The notes below the pieces were generated by a model. That model saw nothing but the letters and a program-made list of their open reading frames with translations, was not told the origin of the DNA and ran no database searches. The translations under genes were made by a program, and so were the position numbers. Positions 17,388 to 26,040 of a stretch of 52,797 bases of DNA are shown in pieces; within the stretch, counting starts at the first letter, position 1; each line of letters begins with the position of its first letter. Source of the stretch: Flavobacteriales bacterium (GTDB lineage Bacteria > Bacteroidota > Bacteroidia > Flavobacteriales_F > PHOS-HE28); contig JAIOIH010000061.1 of the NCBI GenBank assembly GCA_019912395.1, positions 1-52,797 on the forward strand, read 5' to 3'.

Positions 17388-20300
17388 AGGTCCATCTCAA
17401 TATCCCCTTCCGCATTCTCTTCGGAATGCTGTTGGCCCTGTCGGCTCCCTTGAGCGGCCATGGCCAGGGTGGCGATGCGGCCCTGCAGGCCGAGGCGGAT
17501 GCGCTGTTTGAAAAAGGAGCGTATGCCAAGGCCTATCCGATGTACTCGCAACTGGTGAGCTTGTCTCCGCATGATCACGAGCTCAACTACAAGTTCGGTG
17601 CCTGCACCCTTTACGGAGGTGATGAAAAGGTAAAGGCCATCGGCTATTTGAAATTCGCCGTGGGCGGCCCGGCTACCCCGAAACTCGCGTGGTATTTCCT
17701 GGGCCGCGCCTATCAACTGGACTACCAGTTCGACGAGGCGATCACCGCCTTCCAGCATTACCGGGGAACTGCGGACAAAAAACTGCTCGCCCAGTTTCCC
17801 GTGGATGCCTTGGAACAACAGTGCCGGAACGGGAAACACCTGCTGAGCGACCTGAAGGACATTGACGTAATGAGCAAAGTGGAAGTGGAAGGCTCGGACT
17901 TCTTCCGTTTCTATGACCTCAGCGACATCGGGGGGAAGATCGTGGTGACCCCGCAGGAGCTGCTCTCCAACATGGACAAGAAAAGCGGGGAGCGCTTTTT
18001 GACCTATTTACCCTCCAGCGGGGGCCCCATCTACTTCAGCAGCTATGGCAAGGACGGCAAGACCGGCCGGGACATCTTTCGTAGTGAGCTGTTGCCAACG
18101 GGCGGATATGCCGCTCCGGTCAAACTGGCCGGGTACATCAATACGGACCAGGATGAGGACTATGCCGTGATGGCACCCGATGGGAAGACGTTCTACTTCT
18201 GCAGTCAGGGGCACAACAGCATGGGGGGCTATGATGTTTTCCGGAGCACGTACGACAAGGGAATGGATGTGTTCAGCGCGCCCGAGAACATGGACTTCGC
18301 CGTGAACACACCCGCGAACGAGATGCTGTACATCGTGGGGCCGGACGGTAAGCAGGCGGGTTTCGCCAGTGACCGCGACAGCAAGCAGGGCATGGTGAAC
18401 GTGTACCGGGTGGGCACCACCCAAACACCGCTCAACATCACCGTGCTCAAGGGCACTTATGCCTCGGCGTTCGATCCGTCGGACCGGCATGCGCGCATCA
18501 TTGTGGAGGATGACCTCACCCGCGAACGGGTGGCCGATATCACCACCGACATCAATGGCGAGTATGTGCTCGCTCTTCCTCGTGGAGGCAAGTACAAGGT
18601 GCTTGTGGAAGGCGGCCCCACCGGGCGCACCCATCTGACAACGGTGGATGTGCCGTCCACCCATAAGCCTCAAGCCTTCAGGCAGGAGATCCAACTTGTG
18701 GACCAAGGTGGTGAAAAGGCCAGCATCAGGAACTACTTCGATGAACCCTTGGATGAGGATGTAATGGCCTTGGCCCTGGACGAGATCCGGCGGCGGGCGA
18801 AGCTGGACGTGACCGCTGAAAAGGCTACCGCGATCGCAGCGGACAAGGTGCCGGTATCGCAAGACCCGATCCAAGCCGCAGGCTTCGATGGGACCATGAC
18901 CATGAGCAAGGCAACCCAGCTCGCACGCGAGGATGCCGACGCGATCAGCGCCTTGGCCGACGAACTGGAGCATCAGTCGAATACCGCCTTCGATCTGGCC
19001 TTGGAGAACCTGAGCGAGGCGGAAGCAGGTTCAGCACTTGCACTTGGCTTCGTGAAGCAGGCGAACGAGGCAACTGCTCCGGAGGAAAAGGACCGCCTGA
19101 TGCGTGCGGCCGCTGAGACGAAGGAACGTTCGGTCGAAGCGGGACATCGTGCGCGTGCAGCCTACCGGAGCGGTATGGAACTGGGGGAAGCCGGGGCCCT
19201 GAACAGGAAGCGTGCAGCTACCGCTGCGGCGTTGAGCCATAAACTGGAACAGGCACAAGCTGCCAACAACCCCACATCCACCACCGATGCACTGAAGCAA
19301 TTGAAGGCCAGCATGGATGCACGTAAAGGCCCTGAGGCCGATATCGGCGAACTGGAGCGTGCACGGCGGGTGGCAACGGACGCGGCATCGGAAGCTTCCA
19401 TGCGGATGAGGCAAGCCACGGCGCAGCGCGAGGATGAAACCATGCTCGCCGACAGGATCGCGCGCATGAACCGCGATGTTGCAACTGCCAAAGGCCGCAA
19501 GCGGGATGATCTCAATGCGCAGTTGGCCGTGCTCGAAGATCAACGCAGAGCCCTGCACGAGGAAGTGGAGGAAGCTTTTGACAAAGCCCGCGAAGCCGAA
19601 GAAGCTGCGGCATTGGCCAGGGGCCAGGTGGAACTGCTGAAGTACCTGAACACTGCACCCGATGTCGGAAAGGCTGTTCAAGTGGACGAGGGAGCCCTCG
19701 CCGATGTTGAGCAACGCCTGCTCCAGGTGCGCGAAGGCAACAAGGCACTGGTGATCGAGCAACAGTACGACCCCTATGCGTCGGTATCCGCTGAGGAAAG
19801 GGAGCGCCGCACGTTCAATTGGGGCACCGGGGAGGCCATCGCGGGGCTCACGGAGAGGCGCACATCCACCACCACCCAAGCTCAGCGCGGCAGTTCGCAG
19901 GCGGAAAAGGGATCGGGGACCAACAACGATCAGCGCGCCGCATCCGGATCTTCCTCGGAAGAGGGCGTTAACACCGCTTCCAATGAAAACGCGGCAGCGG
20001 ACATGGCCACTTCCCGCTCCGATCGCGAAGGAACAGACCCAGCAGCTGCTTCGCGGAGTGTCGTGAGCAGCGATCAGGCCAACGCGTTCGGAGCGCAAGG
20101 CGATAGCACGGTCGCTCAGGACGGCATGGTCGCGGTAGAGAATGGGAACCGCCCGACCTCCAATGGGGGTATCACCCCGCAGGAGGGGCAGGACCAACGC
20201 GTGGATGGTGGGTTGAATACCACGGACATCGCCGCGGCGCAAGCAATCGATAGTGCCAAGACGAACGGGAAGGGCGGAGCGTCTCAAGATCGCCAAGTTC

Positions 20301-23300
20301 CTGTGTCGGTTGGTCAGGAGCCGCTTGGGGATGGAAGCGCTGATGGTAAGGGGTCAACCGAACGGAACGACCGGCCCGATGCTGGGGGAGCCGCTGAGCA
20401 GGGATCGTCCACGGCAGGTGTGGTCCCACAGCAGCAAACCGCGACCACGGACCAGCAACCGCCAGCCACGGCTCAAGGCGTGACCAGCCAAGGTCAGGAG
20501 GAGGGCTTGAATGCCGATGAACAAGCCTTCCTGATGGCCAACAAGCTTGCCGAACTACAGCAGTTGCGGCAAGGGGAAAAGAGCCGTGCCAAGCGGGACA
20601 GCTTGGACCAGGCCATCACGGAACAGCGAAGCCGAATGGATGCTTTGCAAAGCGCAAGTGCAGTAGCTGAAGAGGTGGATGCCGAGCGTATTTCCGGTCC
20701 ACCTCACCGGTTCACTTTGCTGGAGTTCGACATGACCATGCTCGACGAGGAATGGGTGGACGAAGCCTATCCCGGATTCGATCTGCGGCGCAAGGCCATT
20801 GAAGAGGGGCCGGGAAGCGCTCGGGAGAAAGCGAGCATGTTGCATGCCCTTGAAATGCAATTGGTGGATAGCATCGACCTGCAGACCGCGCGGATCCTGG
20901 ATCATCTGGAAGAGCATCCGGAGCAGGCGGATGAGTTGCTCCCCGGACTGGAGCGTTGGCGAAGTTTAAAGACCGCGCACGTGAACAGCGCTGCGGAAGC
21001 ATTGGCACAGGTGGATCAGGAGTATGCCGCCACGGAGACGCGTGCGCTGGAGGATGCCCAGTTGGCCGGGCAGGCAGCCCCGCAAACACCTGCCGGAGGT
21101 GAGCTTGTTTCGGCTACACCGCACAACGACTCCTATGTTTCGATCAGCGACGATCTGGACCGGATCTATGCAAGCCCCTTGGTGCCGCGCTCAACCAAGG
21201 ACCTTGATGCGGTGGCCAAGAAGGACCGCGACCTTCAAATAGGAGAGGAAATGCTTGCCGAGATCGACAGCATGCAGCTCATCCTTTCCGACACTCCCCC
21301 GGGGAAGAACTACGACAAGCTGCGCCAAAAGGTCGATCGAAAGATCGACGACCTCCTGATCCATAATGTGGACCTGGGCCAGCGCTTGGCCTTCATCAGC
21401 AAAAGTGAATACGCCGTGGCCAAGGACAGTGCCAAGGTGTTGTCCAATAGCTTGTCACGGCGCGGACTGCCACCGGACGAGCCCCTGATGCAGATGGCCC
21501 GATCCTACGTGGATGCCGCCGAAGCCTCCATGAGCAAGGCCAAGAAGTTCCGGAAGCAAGCCGATGACGCAAGTGATATATTCAAGAGGAACTCCCTTTA
21601 CCGCCAAGCGTATGCGGAAGAGTTGAAAGCGCTGCGCGACTATGACCGTTCACATACGGTGCGCAACTATCTGCTGAACGGACAGGCCAAAGCCGGGGAA
21701 GCATTGACCTATGAGGAGGTGGAGCAACGTGTGTTCCCTTCCGCCTTGGCCAATGCATCCAGGCGCGCGCTGGAAAGCAGCTCGGCGGATGGCGTTTCAT
21801 CTGGATCCAGCAGCTCGCAAGCGAAGGTGGACACTGTACGGGAAAGTACATCGGAATTGGCGGTGGTGGAGTCCCGGCCGGCTCATGGCGATTCGGCCCT
21901 CACCGCTGGAGAACTCCGTGCGGAACAAGCAACATTGGACACGCTCAACCAGCCCGTGCAGCCCTCGGACAGGGGCACGGCCATCGCAATGGAACCCGCG
22001 CCCGAGGCTTCCTTGGCCGGCTCGGCCAACGCAGCTGCGGATAGCGTGGTGCTTTCGCGCTACCTCAACGAGTACTACTATTTGGACACGCTGGAGCGCA
22101 ACATGGTAATGAAAGGGGAGGAGGAGCGCAAGTACTTCATGATCAAGGGACGCTCCATGGAGGATCGTGCCGAGGCTGAAGCGGCCCGGAACGAGGCCGA
22201 AGGAGCGTTGGAACTCGCCGAGGCATTGATCCGCGAAGCGGGATCACTGCGAAGCGGCGCAGAAGCGGCGACGAGCACGGACACTACAGAACAGGTCCAC
22301 AAACTGGAAATACGCGCACAGGCGCTCATGGAGCGTTCGGATTCGTTGAACGACGCAGCCAACCGGTTGCTGGCGGCGGCCACCATGAACGATGCGCAAG
22401 CGGCCACATTAATGCAGGGCATGCCGGCGGATCGCTCCGCAGCGATCATGGACCTGGAGCAGGCCAAACGACGCACGGAACCCCTACTGGCAAGGACCCG
22501 GCCACGGCAGACAGCGCCGTTGACCACCACCACCCGAGCAGACCAGCAGGCACGCGAGGCGAGCCAGCGTGATTCATTGGAGATCGCTCAGACCATGGAG
22601 CCTCGGGAAGGCGGGGAGGAACTGTCCCCACCGGACACGCAGCCCGTGGTGAGCACTGAAGCGACCACCTCGGAGCCACCGGGAAGTGGAACTACGGAGA
22701 CCGCCGTCCCTGCGGAAGACGCAACTTCGCCGGCCGAAAGGGGGGAAGGGCCTGAGCGCATCACGGGCGTGGCTCCGATCGTGTCGCACGCTCCGGTACC
22801 GTTCAATACGCCGTTGAAGCGGGATGTATTCGCGTTCGAGGAGACTTCCACGCCACGTCGGGAAGAGATCCCGATCGATGCTCCGATGCCCACAGGGGTG
22901 GTCTATAAAGTGCAGGTCGGAGCTTTCCGCAATGCGCTGCCGTCCGAGGCTTTCAGTGATATGACCCCCGTGACCGGTGAACATGCCGATAATGGTCTGG
23001 TGAGGTATACCGCAGGCATGTTCACCAGTGCCAGGAGCGCTTCGGAAGCCGGTGCCAAGGTGCGTGACCGTGGCTACCGTGATGCGTTCGTTGTGGCGTA
23101 CATGGACGGGAAGCGCGTGCCGCTGCGCGATGCGATGCAAGCCGAGCGTGCTGCCCTTGCCCTTGCCCTTGCCCTTGCACAGGCCACGCCCACAAGCACC
23201 AGGGAAACCATACCTCCTGCAACCGATGCGGGTCGAACATCCGTTGTTCCTGACCCGGTGCCGGCCGCCACAACTACTCCGGTTCCTGTCGTCATACCCG

Positions 23301-23758
23301 TGCAACCGTCCGAGCCTTCCCCGGAGGCCGCCGTGCTGGCTGATTATCCCACTACGGCCGAGGAAGTTCTGGCCGCCTTCAAGCCAACGGAGACGGATAC
23401 CGAGTACTATAACGACCCCGATGCGGCACCTGCGAAACAGGTGGAAGCCGTGAAAGGGCTGTTTTTCACCGTGCAGGTAGGTGTGTACAGCAAGCCCACC
23501 GCGCTGGACCGCTTGTTCAATATCACACCGCTCAACAGCGAACGTACCGCCACGGGAAAGATCAGGTACACCACCGGGATCTTCCTCGATGAAGGGCAAG
23601 CCGTGCAGCGCAAGAACGGTACGGTCACGCTCGGAGTTACCGATGCATTCGTGACCGCCTACCTGAACGGAAAGCGCATTCCGGTGCGCGATGCCAGGGC
23701 CCTGTTGGCGAAATTCGGCAAGGACGTACTGGTGGACCCGGCACTGGCCACTCCCTGA
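17384..23758 (+). CDS. Giant PorE-like envelope protein: TPR, PD40 propeller, coiled coils, two SPOR-like repeats
   Basis: A 2124-residue exported protein whose ATG overlaps the plsY stop (ATGA). After a signal peptide (to about residue 26, SGHGQ) come TPR-type helices (about 30-130), PD40/WD40-like blades (about 205-345, with GKTFYFCSQGHNSMGGYDVF), and a carboxypeptidase-regulatory-like domain (about 350-430). Next is a long Ala/Glu-rich coiled-coil region (about 500-780), a Ser/Gln/Gly-rich low-complexity linker (about 800-1040), and further coiled coils. Two SPOR-like repeats close the protein, near 1839 (VYKVQVGAF) and 2027 (FFTVQVGVY), each ending in YxxGKRxPxRDA. The N-terminal half matches PorE-like proteins, but a SPOR-like end replaces the OmpA end. 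SPOR domains bind denuded peptidoglycan, so wall attachment is plausible. Confidence 0.85.
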   Translation: MKVHLNIPFRILFGMLLALSAPLSGHGQGGDAALQAEADALFEKGAYAKAYPMYSQLVSLSPHDHELNYKFGACTLYGGDEKVKAIGYLKFAVGGPATPKLAWYFLGRAYQLDYQFDEAITAFQHYRGTADKKLLAQFPVDALEQQCRNGKHLLSDLKDIDVMSKVEVEGSDFFRFYDLSDIGGKIVVTPQELLSNMDKKSGERFLTYLPSSGGPIYFSSYGKDGKTGRDIFRSELLPTGGYAAPVKLAGYINTDQDEDYAVMAPDGKTFYFCSQGHNSMGGYDVFRSTYDKGMDVFSAPENMDFAVNTPANEMLYIVGPDGKQAGFASDRDSKQGMVNVYRVGTTQTPLNITVLKGTYASAFDPSDRHARIIVEDDLTRERVADITTDINGEYVLALPRGGKYKVLVEGGPTGRTHLTTVDVPSTHKPQAFRQEIQLVDQGGEKASIRNYFDEPLDEDVMALALDEIRRRAKLDVTAEKATAIAADKVPVSQDPIQAAGFDGTMTMSKATQLAREDADAISALADELEHQSNTAFDLALENLSEAEAGSALALGFVKQANEATAPEEKDRLMRAAAETKERSVEAGHRARAAYRSGMELGEAGALNRKRAATAAALSHKLEQAQAANNPTSTTDALKQLKASMDARKGPEADIGELERARRVATDAASEASMRMRQATAQREDETMLADRIARMNRDVATAKGRKRDDLNAQLAVLEDQRRALHEEVEEAFDKAREAEEAAALARGQVELLKYLNTAPDVGKAVQVDEGALADVEQRLLQVREGNKALVIEQQYDPYASVSAEERERRTFNWGTGEAIAGLTERRTSTTTQAQRGSSQAEKGSGTNNDQRAASGSSSEEGVNTASNENAAADMATSRSDREGTDPAAASRSVVSSDQANAFGAQGDSTVAQDGMVAVENGNRPTSNGGITPQEGQDQRVDGGLNTTDIAAAQAIDSAKTNGKGGASQDRQVPVSVGQEPLGDGSADGKGSTERNDRPDAGGAAEQGSSTAGVVPQQQTATTDQQPPATAQGVTSQGQEEGLNADEQAFLMANKLAELQQLRQGEKSRAKRDSLDQAITEQRSRMDALQSASAVAEEVDAERISGPPHRFTLLEFDMTMLDEEWVDEAYPGFDLRRKAIEEGPGSAREKASMLHALEMQLVDSIDLQTARILDHLEEHPEQADELLPGLERWRSLKTAHVNSAAEALAQVDQEYAATETRALEDAQLAGQAAPQTPAGGELVSATPHNDSYVSISDDLDRIYASPLVPRSTKDLDAVAKKDRDLQIGEEMLAEIDSMQLILSDTPPGKNYDKLRQKVDRKIDDLLIHNVDLGQRLAFISKSEYAVAKDSAKVLSNSLSRRGLPPDEPLMQMARSYVDAAEASMSKAKKFRKQADDASDIFKRNSLYRQAYAEELKALRDYDRSHTVRNYLLNGQAKAGEALTYEEVEQRVFPSALANASRRALESSSADGVSSGSSSSQAKVDTVRESTSELAVVESRPAHGDSALTAGELRAEQATLDTLNQPVQPSDRGTAIAMEPAPEASLAGSANAAADSVVLSRYLNEYYYLDTLERNMVMKGEEERKYFMIKGRSMEDRAEAEAARNEAEGALELAEALIREAGSLRSGAEAATSTDTTEQVHKLEIRAQALMERSDSLNDAANRLLAAATMNDAQAATLMQGMPADRSAAIMDLEQAKRRTEPLLARTRPRQTAPLTTTTRADQQAREASQRDSLEIAQTMEPREGGEELSPPDTQPVVSTEATTSEPPGSGTTETAVPAEDATSPAERGEGPERITGVAPIVSHAPVPFNTPLKRDVFAFEETSTPRREEIPIDAPMPTGVVYKVQVGAFRNALPSEAFSDMTPVTGEHADNGLVRYTAGMFTSARSASEAGAKVRDRGYRDAFVVAYMDGKRVPLRDAMQAERAALALALALAQATPTSTRETIPPATDAGRTSVVPDPVPAATTTPVPVVIPVQPSEPSPEAAVLADYPTTAEEVLAAFKPTETDTEYYNDPDAAPAKQVEAVKGLFFTVQVGVYSKPTALDRLFNITPLNSERTATGKIRYTTGIFLDEGQAVQRKNGTVTLGVTDAFVTAYLNGKRIPVRDARALLAKFGKDVLVDPALATP

Positions 23759-23767
23759 TGGACTGCT

Positions 23768-23775
23768 TACCTTCG
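23768..23775 (+). promoter_or_regulatory. -7 element of clpS-M48 unit
   Basis: TACCTTCG followed by C, fits TAnnTTYG. It ends one base before an ATG at 23777, so translation more likely starts at 23801. Confidence 0.5.
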
Positions 23776-23800
23776 CATGCGGAAGAAACCGAGAGAAGAA

Positions 23801-24082
23801 ATGAGCATGCAACGCAAAGGAGAGGAACGTTCATTGGTGGATACGCTGCTGATCGATGTGAAAGCGAAGGAGATCATTCTGCACAACGACGATGTGAACA
23901 CGTTCGAGCATGTGATCGTGAGCTTGATGGATATCTGCGACCATGATCCCATCCAAGCCGAACAATGCGCATGGCTTGTGCATTATACCGGCAAATGCAG
24001 CGTGAAGCGGGGGGCCTTCGAGGTTCTACGGCCCATGTGCGACGCACTCTGCGAACGCGGTCTTTCAGCTGACATACAATGA
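23801..24082 (+). CDS. clpS: ATP-dependent Clp protease adaptor ClpS
   Basis: A 93-residue adaptor that hands N-end-rule substrates to the ClpAP protease. It shows the family core ILHNDDVNTFEHVI, the CDHDPIQAEQCAWLVHYTGKC helix pair region and the ending GLSADI. The ATG at 23801 (MSMQRKG) is chosen because a -7 element ends directly before the earlier ATG at 23777, which would then lie upstream of the transcript start. The stop overlaps the M48 protease start by ATGA, so the two are coupled. Confidence 0.93.
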   Translation: MSMQRKGEERSLVDTLLIDVKAKEIILHNDDVNTFEHVIVSLMDICDHDPIQAEQCAWLVHYTGKCSVKRGAFEVLRPMCDALCERGLSADIQ

Positions 24083-24885
24083 GTACGATCAGGACCCGGT
24101 TGTTCGTTCTGCCGCTCACGCTCGCCGTATGGGCGGGCTGTTCAACGGTGCCCATCACGGGCAGAAGTCAGTTGAACCTGTTGCCCGAAAGCGAACTGAT
24201 GGGCATGAGCCTCACGGAATACCAAGGCTTTCTGAAGGAACATCCGCCCCTCCCTCCATCGGATCAACGGGTGATCATGGTCAGGAAGATCGGGGATCGA
24301 TTGGCAGAGGCCGCCACCAACTACCTCAAGGAGAATGGTGCTGCCGGTCGGGTGGCCGACTTCCAATGGGAATTCAACGTGGTGGACGATCCCGCAGTGA
24401 ACGCGTGGTGCATGCCGGGAGGCAAGGTGGTGGTGTATACCGGACTGTTACCGGTAACCCGGGATGAGGTCGGCTTGGCCTTGGTGATGGGGCACGAGAT
24501 AGCCCATGCCATTGGGAGGCATGGCAATGAAAGGATGAGCCAAGGACTTGCGGTACAAGGTGTTGGTCTCACGCTTCAGGCTTTCGCCTCCGAGCACCCG
24601 ACCACGGCATCGAATCTCTTCTTGCAGGCATACGGGGTCGGAGGCCAACTCGGCATGCTGGCATACGGACGCAAGCACGAAAGTGAGGCGGACAAGATGG
24701 GGCTGGTCTTCATGGCCATGGCTGGTTATGACCCCCGAGGGGCTCCCGCATTTTGGGAGCGAATGGCCGCTCAAGGAGGTGCCAAGCCCCCGGAGTTCCT
24801 GAGCACCCACCCCAGCGACGAGCGACGGATCGCTGATCTGCAGGCTTATATGCCGGAGGCGATGAAGTATTACAAACCGCGTTGA
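24079..24885 (+). CDS. M48-family metalloprotease lipoprotein
   Basis: A 268-residue periplasmic zinc protease of the LoiP/BepA-like M48C group. A lipobox (VWAGC, Cys21) predicts a lipid anchor, followed by the common PITGRSQLNLL start. The zinc motif is HEIAH (His139, Glu140, His143) and the third ligand lies in ESEAD (Glu201). The C-terminal THPSDERRI block is also typical. Such enzymes degrade or chaperone misassembled outer-membrane proteins. It is translationally coupled to clpS. Confidence 0.92.
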   Translation: MSTIRTRLFVLPLTLAVWAGCSTVPITGRSQLNLLPESELMGMSLTEYQGFLKEHPPLPPSDQRVIMVRKIGDRLAEAATNYLKENGAAGRVADFQWEFNVVDDPAVNAWCMPGGKVVVYTGLLPVTRDEVGLALVMGHEIAHAIGRHGNERMSQGLAVQGVGLTLQAFASEHPTTASNLFLQAYGVGGQLGMLAYGRKHESEADKMGLVFMAMAGYDPRGAPAFWERMAAQGGAKPPEFLSTHPSDERRIADLQAYMPEAMKYYKPR

Positions 24886-24896
24886 GTGCTCCGTAG

Positions 24897-24904
24897 TATA
24901 TTCG
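24897..24904 (+). promoter_or_regulatory. -7 element of tRNA-Arg
   Basis: TATATTCG followed by C, fits TAnnTTYG, 36 bases upstream of the tRNA 5' end. Confidence 0.55.
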
Positions 24905-24940
24905 CGCCCGCTTTCCGTCCCTATTCGGGAAAAGGCACTT

Positions 24941-25014
24941 GGACTCGTAGCTCAATTGGATAGAGCACCTGACTACGGATCAGGAGGTTTGGGGTTCGAC
25001 TCCCTACGGGTCCA
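24941..25014 (+). tRNA. tRNA-Arg (anticodon ACG)
   Basis: A 74-base cloverleaf: acceptor arms GGACTCG and CGGGTCC pair (one G-T), the D arm is GCTCAATTGGATAGAGC, the anticodon stem CTGA/TCAG frames loop CTACGGA with anticodon ACG, and the T arm carries GGTTCGACTCC. The 3' CCA is not encoded. ACG is normally deaminated to ICG to read CGU, CGC and CGA. Confidence 0.97.
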
Positions 25015-25024
25015 CACCGAATGG

Positions 25025-25052
25025 TAAGCCCCCAGCGCAAGTTGGGGGTTTC
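25025..25052 (+). terminator. Terminator of tRNA-Arg
   Basis: Inverted repeat with CCCCCA pairing TGGGGG around the loop GCGCAAGT, flanked by AAG on the 5' side and TTTCGTT on the 3' side, 11 bases after the tRNA. Confidence 0.65.
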
Positions 25053-25105
25053 GTTGTTCAGGCCCATGCGGTCGGTGGAGTATTTTCCGTAGTGGAGCGA
25101 ACTGA

Positions 25106-25498
25106 TCAGAACAGGTCCTTCACCTCGATGAAGTTGAACTGCATGGGGAACAGGCTCTGGTAGTCCTTTCCGGTCTCGGCCATTTCCTCATCACCCGTCT
25201 CATAGTGCCAGTTCACCTCCACCATCCTGCCGTGCTCGTTCGCCGCGCAAAGACGGTCGAAAATGTTGTAGAAGTGCTTGCTGCTGCTCGTGTCCAAGTA
25301 ATCCAGGCGCATGTTCACCGTGGTCTGCGCACGCGGCTCCTTCAGGTATTCCTCCAGCCATCGGTACACGCGATCGTAAAATAGCTCACTGTTCGCCGGA
25401 AGGGAACGACCGATAATATCTATGGTGCCCCGTTCCAGATCCAGTTCGACCTCCGGCGATGTCGCCGTCCGACCGATATGCATGTGTTTGAGCCCCAT
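25106..25498 (-). CDS. SiaC-family (DUF1987) regulatory phosphoprotein
   Basis: A 130-residue protein with the SiaC/DUF1987 pattern: PEVELDLERG, IIGRSLPANSELFYDRVYRWLEEYL, then RLDYLDTSSSKH. In SiaC the Thr of this motif (here Thr70) is phosphorylated by a partner kinase and controls a diguanylate cyclase. None of the usual partners (SiaA phosphatase, SiaB kinase, SiaD cyclase) is within the window. A perfect 9-base inverted repeat lies three bases upstream of its start. Monocistronic by position, followed at the 3' side by the tRNA terminator from the other strand. Confidence 0.85.
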   Translation of the reverse strand: MGLKHMHIGRTATSPEVELDLERGTIDIIGRSLPANSELFYDRVYRWLEEYLKEPRAQTTVNMRLDYLDTSSSKHFYNIFDRLCAANEHGRMVEVNWHYETGDEEMAETGKDYQSLFPMQFNFIEVKDLF

Positions 25499-25501
25499 GG
25501 T

Positions 25502-25529
25502 CCTAAATTGATCTCCGGACCAATTTAGG
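25502..25529. repeat. Perfect inverted repeat upstream of SiaC-like gene, possible operator
   Basis: CCTAAATTG and CAATTTAGG are perfect reverse complements separated by ten bases, ending three bases before the ATG (minus strand) at 25498. The position overlaps where the core promoter or transcript start should be. It could be an operator or a 5' hairpin. Confidence 0.6.
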
Positions 25530-25635
25530 CGGGGACTCCTCTGCCTGGCGGCAAGCTCAGTGCATCATGTCAACATCGCAACGTTGATGACCCGGCGAAT
25601 TGAGAACCGCAGCCAGTAGCACGCTTACACCGAGT

Positions 25636-26040
25636 TCACTTACCAGGGTAGGCGCTTACGATGTCCCCATCGCTTGGAAGCACGATCTCGGTATCATTCA
25701 CGCGTCTGGCCCAATAGAGGTATTTCCCGGTTCCTCGACAGGCGAAGACCGACATGGTATCGCCGCCGGCAAGGGTTTTCACCGGAAAGGTGCGCCAGGT
25801 GCCGTTATCCTCCTCCATGGCCATCTTAACCTCCATCATTTCACCGCAGATGTTTCGGATCTGTACCTGGTAAACGCTGCTGTAGTCGCGCTTATACCCG
25901 GTGTAGATCTCACATTTCTCACAGGGTTGTCCCCAGCTACTGGAGGCCTTCACCAAGCAGTCCGCATAGCTCTGGTCCTGCGCGTGCGCGGGCATCCAGA
26001 GCAAAGCAGCGAAGAGGACGATCAGTGTGGTGCGCATCAT
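25636..26040 (-). CDS. Small secreted Cys-containing protein, unknown
   Basis: A 134-residue exported protein; the signal peptide ends MPAHAQ (residue about 20). The mature part has five Cys residues (CLVKA, CEKCEIYTG, NICGEMM, FACRGTGK), a spacing that suggests one or two disulfides. I do not recognise a family. Its ATG at 26040 overlaps the stop of the TPR gene (ATGA), so the two are coupled. Function unknown. Confidence 0.7.
   Translation of the reverse strand: MMRTTLIVLFAALLWMPAHAQDQSYADCLVKASSSWGQPCEKCEIYTGYKRDYSSVYQVQIRNICGEMMEVKMAMEEDNGTWRTFPVKTLAGGDTMSVFACRGTGKYLYWARRVNDTEIVLPSDGDIVSAYPGK

Noticed and set aside
19031-20296. 421-codon minus-strand frame in the giant gene
   Set aside because: It mirrors a low-complexity Ala/Gln region on the coding strand and has no motif.
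22574-23812. 412-codon minus-strand frame opposite the SPOR-like region
   Set aside because: Composition is Arg/Gly/His-rich and unlike a protein; the plus strand encodes VQVGAF-type repeats.
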